From positions 106,415-170,414 of the forward strand of contig NZ_LODW01000045.1 in the NCBI RefSeq assembly GCF_002914525.1: a DNA stretch of 64,000 nucleotides. The letters are read 5' to 3'. This DNA comes from Rhizobium hidalgonense. Lineage in GTDB: Bacteria; Pseudomonadota; Alphaproteobacteria; Rhizobiales; Rhizobiaceae. The notes beneath the pieces are model-generated. The model made no database searches and was not told the origin of the DNA. It saw only the letters and a list, made by a program, of their open reading frames with translations. Shown in pieces: positions 60,530-64,000 of this stretch (position 1 is the stretch's first letter; every line of letters starts with the position of its first letter). Both the position numbers and the translations under genes were made by a program.

Positions 60530-61732
60530 ATGGTCGCCGCAGCCAAATCCACAAAGAATGCGCAGCACCCCTCGATCGGCTTTCATGCGCTGACGCTCGC
60601 CACCTTCTTCGGTGCTTCCGCCGCGCCGACGCCGCTCTATCGGATCTATCAGCAGAACTTCTCGCTCTCGCCGGTGCTGATCACCGTGGTCTTCGCCGTC
60701 TACGCCTTCGCGCTGCTGGCGGCGCTTTTGACCGTCGGCTCGCTCTCGGACCATCTCGGCCGCAAGCCGGTGATCTTTTTCGCCCTGGTGCTCGAAATCA
60801 TCGCCATGGGCCTCTTCGTCGCAGCCAGCGGCCCGGGTTGGCTGATTGCGGCGCGGATCGTGCAAGGTATTGCGACCGGGATTGCCGGCGCCTCGCTCGG
60901 CGCCGCGCTCGTCGATGTCGACCGGGTAAAGGGGCAGATCGTCAATTCGATCGCGCCGCTTTGCGGCATGGCGGTGGGCGCGGTCGGCACCAGCGCCCTG
61001 ATCCAATACGGCCCTTTCCCAATGCATCTCATTTACGCGCTGCTGCTTCTTGCCTTCACGATGCTGGCAGTCGCCATCTGGCTGACGCACGAGACCGGTG
61101 GCAGGCGACCGGGGGCGCTCGCCTCGCTGATGCCGCGGATCGCCATTCCCGCGCAGGTGAAGCAGCCGCTGTCGCTGGTGACGCCGATCAACATCGCCAA
61201 CTGGACGCTTGCCGGTTTCTATCTCTCGCTGGTCCCGTCGCTGGTCGCCAGCACGACCGGCAGCGGCGCGCCGCTGACCGGCGGGGCCGTGGTGACGGCG
61301 CTGATGGTCAGCGGAGCGATCGCCGTCTATCTCAGGCGGGGCAAGGCGGCATCGGCCAATCTCGGTTTCGGCGTGTCGGCCAAGACGCTCGGCATTCTGA
61401 CGGTCGTTGCCGGCGTGCATCTTGCCAATGTGCCGCTGCTTCTCGTCGGCACCGTCTTTACCGGCGCCGGTTTCGGCACCAATTTCCTCGGTTCGATCGG
61501 CACCATCATGCCGCTTGCCAAGGCGGATGAGCGGGCCGGGCTGCTGTCAGCCTTCTACGTTCAGAGTTATCTCGCCTTCAGCCTGCCGGCGATCCTCGCC
61601 GGCTTCCTGGCGAAATCGGCCGGTTATGCGCTGACGACGGATATCTATGCGACGGCAATCCCGCTGTTGATGGGCGCCGGACTGATCGGCATTCGCGCCG
61701 GCCGCCGGAAGGCGGCGGAGAGTGCCGTCTAA
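60530..61732 (+). CDS. MFS transporter (drug/metabolite efflux type)
   Basis: A 400-residue permease with 12 hydrophobic segments. The loop between segments 2 and 3 reads VGSLSDHLGRKPVIFFALVL, the MFS signature G-x-L-x-D-x-x-GR. ATG 60530 follows AAGGGGCTTATAT. Divergent TetR control points to efflux of a toxic compound. Its stop overlaps the convergent SnoaL-like gene by 4 bp. Confidence 0.9.
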   Translation: MVAAAKSTKNAQHPSIGFHALTLATFFGASAAPTPLYRIYQQNFSLSPVLITVVFAVYAFALLAALLTVGSLSDHLGRKPVIFFALVLEIIAMGLFVAASGPGWLIAARIVQGIATGIAGASLGAALVDVDRVKGQIVNSIAPLCGMAVGAVGTSALIQYGPFPMHLIYALLLLAFTMLAVAIWLTHETGGRRPGALASLMPRIAIPAQVKQPLSLVTPINIANWTLAGFYLSLVPSLVASTTGSGAPLTGGAVVTALMVSGAIAVYLRRGKAASANLGFGVSAKTLGILTVVAGVHLANVPLLLVGTVFTGAGFGTNFLGSIGTIMPLAKADERAGLLSAFYVQSYLAFSLPAILAGFLAKSAGYALTTDIYATAIPLLMGAGLIGIRAGRRKAAESAV

Positions 61733-62184
61733 GGCGCAGTTTGCGGCTGGAGATCCAGCAGCGCGCGGCCGCTGCCATCCATGGCGAAAGGCACCGAAGC
61801 GTGCTGGTGGGCGACCAGCCAGCGGCCATCCCGCTTGACGAGGCCGAGGGTCTGGCGGAACCAGAGATCGACCTCGGTGCCGTCGGTCTTCGTCCCGGTC
61901 ATGCGGGTGAGACCGCTCCAGAAAGCGACATCCCCGCCGAGCGTCAGCTTGGCATCGCGCACTTCACCGCCGATCGGGCCTTGCCAGGTGTCGAACCAGG
62001 CCCGCAGGCCCGTCTCGTCCTTGCCGTTGATGACCAGCGGCGGCGCCAGCGAAAACTCAACGGAATCTTCGGCCTCATAGGAAAGCGCCTCCTCGGCATT
62101 CTTTTCTCCCAGCGCCTTGGCCCGCATCATCAGCATGGCAATGACCGCCTCTTCCTCGTGCCTGGCATTCGCTTCGTCTTTCAC
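61729..62184 (-). CDS. SnoaL/NTF2-like protein
   Basis: A 151-residue protein with the NTF2-like cone fold: an N-terminal helix (RHEEEAVIAMLMMRAKALGE), AEDSVEFSLAPPLVINGKDE, LRAWFDTWQGPIG, and beta strands with VDLWFRQTLGLVKRDGRWLV and HQHASVPFAMDGSG. Such proteins are isomerase-like or stress proteins of varied role. The GTG start at 62184 has AAGGAGAACTGAT ahead. A stress-type promoter lies at 62269-62292. Confidence 0.82.
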   Translation of the reverse strand: MKDEANARHEEEAVIAMLMMRAKALGEKNAEEALSYEAEDSVEFSLAPPLVINGKDETGLRAWFDTWQGPIGGEVRDAKLTLGGDVAFWSGLTRMTGTKTDGTEVDLWFRQTLGLVKRDGRWLVAHQHASVPFAMDGSGRALLDLQPQTAP

Positions 62185-62260
62185 ATCAGTTCTCCTTATC
62201 CGCTATGGACCGAGGACGAACGGGAGGATGACGATCCGACAAGGATGCATTTATTTTGCT

Positions 62261-62665
62261 TCAGAGATAACTCGTCACTTCAGGTTCGTTCCACCAGGCG
62301 TCATGCCTGCCGTCGTAATAACGGACTGGCAGGGCCGCCAGTTCCTCAGGGGTGATATCGTCGAGACAGGCAATGTTGATCGAGACATAGGCGCCGCCGA
62401 TCGCCTCGACATAACCGTCGCCGAAGGCCGGCACGCCGCAGGTGCGGCAGAAGCGGTGATGGCCGCTCATCGTGTTGAACTGGTAGTCGGATGTCTCTGC
62501 CGCGTCGCACATCAGCCGGAAATCCTCCGGCTTGACGTTGGCGCCCCAGTAACGCCGCTTGGCGCAGATCGAACAATTGCAGCGGCCGGTGCCCTCTTCG
62601 ACGTCCATGTCCACCTCGTAGTGTACTTTGCCGCAATGGCAGCTTCCCTTGTAGGTCTTCTTCAT
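62261..62665 (-). CDS. GFA-family (glutathione-dependent formaldehyde-activating-like) zinc protein
   Basis: A 134-residue protein with the GFA cysteine pattern: YKGSCHCGKVHYEV, GRCNCSICAKRRYWG, and HRFCRTCGVPAFGDG. These bind zinc, and some members act on S-hydroxymethylglutathione; the function of most is unproven. ATG 62665 has GGAGGAGGCCGCC ahead. It is divergent from the MarR gene, whose operators lie between them. Confidence 0.9.
   Translation of the reverse strand: MKKTYKGSCHCGKVHYEVDMDVEEGTGRCNCSICAKRRYWGANVKPEDFRLMCDAAETSDYQFNTMSGHHRFCRTCGVPAFGDGYVEAIGGAYVSINIACLDDITPEELAALPVRYYDGRHDAWWNEPEVTSYL
62269..62292 (-). promoter_or_regulatory. Possible EcfG/RpoE2-type promoter of the SnoaL-like gene
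   Basis: On the minus strand GGAAC (62288-62292), 16 bases, GTT (62269-62271), lying inside the last codons of the GFA gene and about 85 bp before the GTG start at 62184. The spacing is allowed by the consensus but the site is within coding sequence, so confidence is lower. Confidence 0.45.
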
Positions 62666-62705
62666 GGCGGCCTCCTCCTTCGGCATTGCCTTCATCAACT
62701 GTATA

Positions 62706-62721
62706 TGACAATATGTTGTCA
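62706..62721. promoter_or_regulatory. MarR-type operator, copy 1
   Basis: TGACAATATGTTGTCA, an imperfect palindrome sharing GACAA-N4-TTGTC with copy 2. It lies in the divergent region between the GFA and MarR genes, about 40 bp before the GFA start. Confidence 0.75.
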
Positions 62722-62742
62722 CTATGGATGAGATACAAAATA

Positions 62743-62756
62743 GACAACATGTTGTC
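62743..62756. promoter_or_regulatory. MarR-type operator, copy 2 (perfect palindrome)
   Basis: GACAACATGTTGTC, a perfect 14-bp palindrome centred 36 bp from copy 1. Its place 25 bp before the ATG at 62781 argues that the gene starts there, not at the in-frame ATG 62724, which would put the operator inside the coding region. Confidence 0.8.
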
Positions 62757-62780
62757 AAACAAAATCGACCGGAGCGGACG

Positions 62781-63224
62781 ATGGAAGGGAATGCCTTTTC
62801 CGCTTTCGCGATCACAGCCCTACGCCTCGCCGGCCATCTGACGGCGGCCGGCGACCAGCTGGCAAAGCCCGCAGGACAGACAAGCGCCCGCTGGCAGGTG
62901 CTGGCCGCGGCACGGCGCGGCGACATGTCGGTGGCGCAGATCGCCCGGGCGCTCGGCCTCGCCCGCCAGGGCGTGCAGCGGCTTGCCGATGTGCTCGCGG
63001 CTGAAAAGCTGATTGCCTATGCCGACAATCCGCAGCACCAGCGGGCGAAGCTGGTGCGGCTGACGGCGGAGGGGGCGGCGCGGCTGGGGGTGATCGAGGT
63101 GGCTCAGGCGGGGTGGGCGGACGGTCTGGGCTCCGCCTTCACGACGGCGGAACTCGATGCCGCACGGGCGGTGATGGCGCGGGTGATGGCGATGCTGGAG
63201 AGTGACGGGGCGGCTGGAGATTAA
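62781..63224 (+). CDS. MarR-family transcriptional regulator
   Basis: A 147-residue regulator: FAITALRLAGHLTAAGDQLA, the winged HTH (MSVAQIARALGLARQGVQRL, ADVLAAEKLIAYADNPQHQR, KLVRLTAEG) and a C-terminal dimer helix. ATG 62781 has GGAG at good spacing and lies after both operators. It probably represses itself and the divergent GFA gene and is released by a small molecule, perhaps an aldehyde or oxidant (inference). Confidence 0.9.
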   Translation: MEGNAFSAFAITALRLAGHLTAAGDQLAKPAGQTSARWQVLAAARRGDMSVAQIARALGLARQGVQRLADVLAAEKLIAYADNPQHQRAKLVRLTAEGAARLGVIEVAQAGWADGLGSAFTTAELDAARAVMARVMAMLESDGAAGD

Positions 63225-63296
63225 GGTGCGAAGGATGCTTGAGGAGGTGCCGCGGGCGATTTCTTGCGAAATGGGCACAGCAGCCACCCAGAAACG

Positions 63297-63322
63297 AAAA
63301 AAGGCCGGGCTAACCCGACCTT
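63297..63322 (-). terminator. Intrinsic terminator downstream of cspA
   Basis: On the minus strand GGTCGGG, loop TTAG, CCCGGCC (one G-T pair), then TTTTTT. It lies about 155 bp beyond the cspA stop with only a palindromic repeat between. Confidence 0.75.
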
Positions 63323-63423
63323 CCCTTCCATCTCAACGGACCGTGCCAGTACATCCGTGGTCACGATCCGGAGATGATATTCAAAGCTGCGCGTCCAATC
63401 GGACGCGCTATCGCTTTAAGCCG

Positions 63424-63470
63424 GCGCATAATCCTTTCCGAAAATCGATTCCGATTTCGGGGTTATGCGC
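63424..63470. repeat. Dispersed palindromic repeat
   Basis: GCGCATAA (63424-63431) pairs with TTATGCGC (63463-63470), around the inner pair CCGAAAATCG/CGATTTCGG-like. It is another rhizobial intergenic palindrome, between cspA and its terminator. Confidence 0.65.
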
Positions 63471-63476
63471 TAAGGC

Positions 63477-63686
63477 TCAGGCCGCCTGGAGCCGGTCTGC
63501 CGACATCTTGCCGGACTTGTTGTCGCGGACGAGCTCGTAAGACAGCTTCTGGCCATCCTTGAGATCGCGCATGCCAGCGCGTTCAACGGCGGAGATGTGG
63601 ACGAAAACGTCGGCTGCGCCGTCATCCGGCTGAATGAAGCCGAAGCCCTTGGTTGCGTTGAACCACTTTACGGTACCAGTGCTCAT
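63477..63686 (-). CDS. cspA: Cold-shock protein
   Basis: A 69-residue CSD protein: [20 protein letters not shown] (RNP1 KGFGFI), [14 protein letters not shown] (RNP2 VFVHI), and [20 protein letters not shown]. It acts as an RNA chaperone. The ATG at 63686 has AAAAGGATATCGTC ahead. Confidence 0.97.
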   Translation of the reverse strand: MSTGTVKWFNATKGFGFIQPDDGAADVFVHISAVERAGMRDLKDGQKLSYELVRDNKSGKMSADRLQAA

Positions 63687-64000
63687 GACGATATCCTTTT
63701 CGAATCGTTCATAGAAGATTGCAGCCCGGACAAATGCCCAAGCGGCGATGAAAACCGATTTTGGAGGAAGTTCGCCAGGAACGACGCGAGCGCCGTTTCA
63801 AAGTTCATCTAGCAAGATCGATGCGTGAACGTTTAATCGGAAATTGTGTCCGTGACAAGGCGTCGGCAAGGAAAATTAGAATTCGTGCGGATTGAGGAAA
63901 TCGAAGGTTTCTTTGGTCTTGTGCCGTTGGCACCCCCTTGTAACTTGACGCCATCCGCCGGCAGCCTAGCTAGCGCTTGCGGTGATGGAGCTGAGCCCGC
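63687..64000. other. Upstream region of cspA and window edge
   Basis: It probably contains the cspA promoter and a long 5' leader, as usual for cold-shock genes, but no boxes are clear. No supportable gene reaches the window end. Confidence 0.4.

Noticed and set aside
63928..63945. RpoN (-24/-12) promoter-like TTGGCAC...TTG
   Set aside because: The GG-to-GC spacing is one base short and the -12 GC is missing.

Overview
This is chromosomal-type DNA from a fast-growing rhizobium, most likely the Rhizobium leguminosarum/etli group. The basis is GC-rich alphaproteobacterial coding sequence, rhizobial housekeeping neighbourhoods (murA, hisD, UPF0262, infA, maf, yacG, tRNA-Phe), paired Ku genes, DUF982, DUF2842 and DUF2948 genes, and rhizobial dispersed palindromes. 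The species call is inference; no rRNA is present.

Left part (1-38054), accessory in character. Two convergent Ku genes (double-strand break repair) lie at 1-1381; the second has a general-stress (EcfG/RpoE2-type) promoter. Next come three surface-polysaccharide type genes: an O-antigen ligase/polymerase-like protein, a right-handed beta-helix protein and an OafA-type acyltransferase (1808-6773). A lipase-like hydrolase follows. A large polyol/ketose catabolism locus occupies 7680-25467: LacI and ROK regulators, one zinc polyol dehydrogenase, four SDRs, two PfkB kinases, a GatZ/KbaZ-type (PF08013) protein, a class I aldolase, a Gfo/Idh/MocA oxidoreductase, a tagatose/psicose 3-epimerase-like protein and a complete ABC importer. 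A sigma70-type promoter flanked by two LacI-type operators drives the second half of the catabolic genes. At 25879-33118 lies a type I secretion locus: a response regulator with an eroded receiver, two glycine-rich GGNGG-repeat proteins that look like its cargo, an ABC exporter with an altered signature motif, an HlyD adaptor, and a lone IS3 OrfA-like protein at the operon end. From 34597 to 38054 the DNA is gene-poor, with small or decayed genes, a candidate small RNA and a parS-like palindrome, and it ends at the 3' end of tRNA-Phe.

Right part (38055-64000), core chromosome in character: yacG, maf, infA, LMW phosphatase, UPF0262, hisD, DUF2948, murA, tRNA-Thr, DUF2842, a frameshifted metallophosphoesterase, small envelope or stress genes, a UvrD-like helicase, a 3-hydroxyisobutyryl-CoA hydrolase-like protein, a GGDEF-EAL protein, galE, an aminotransferase, mscL, a 1174-residue SSS-PAS-HK-REC sensor, a TetR/MFS pair, a SnoaL-like protein, a GFA/MarR pair with MarR operators, and cspA.

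Three sites match GGAAC-N17-GTT exactly (1416-1440, 25777-25801, 47060-47084) and one matches with N16 (62269-62292). Together they suggest that Ku and three small or uncharacterised genes belong to the general stress response. The best candidates for something undescribed are the glycine-rich secretion locus with its unusual ATPase, the polyol locus, and the sRNA/parS-like island beside tRNA-Phe. All calls were made by reading the sequence; no database search was run.
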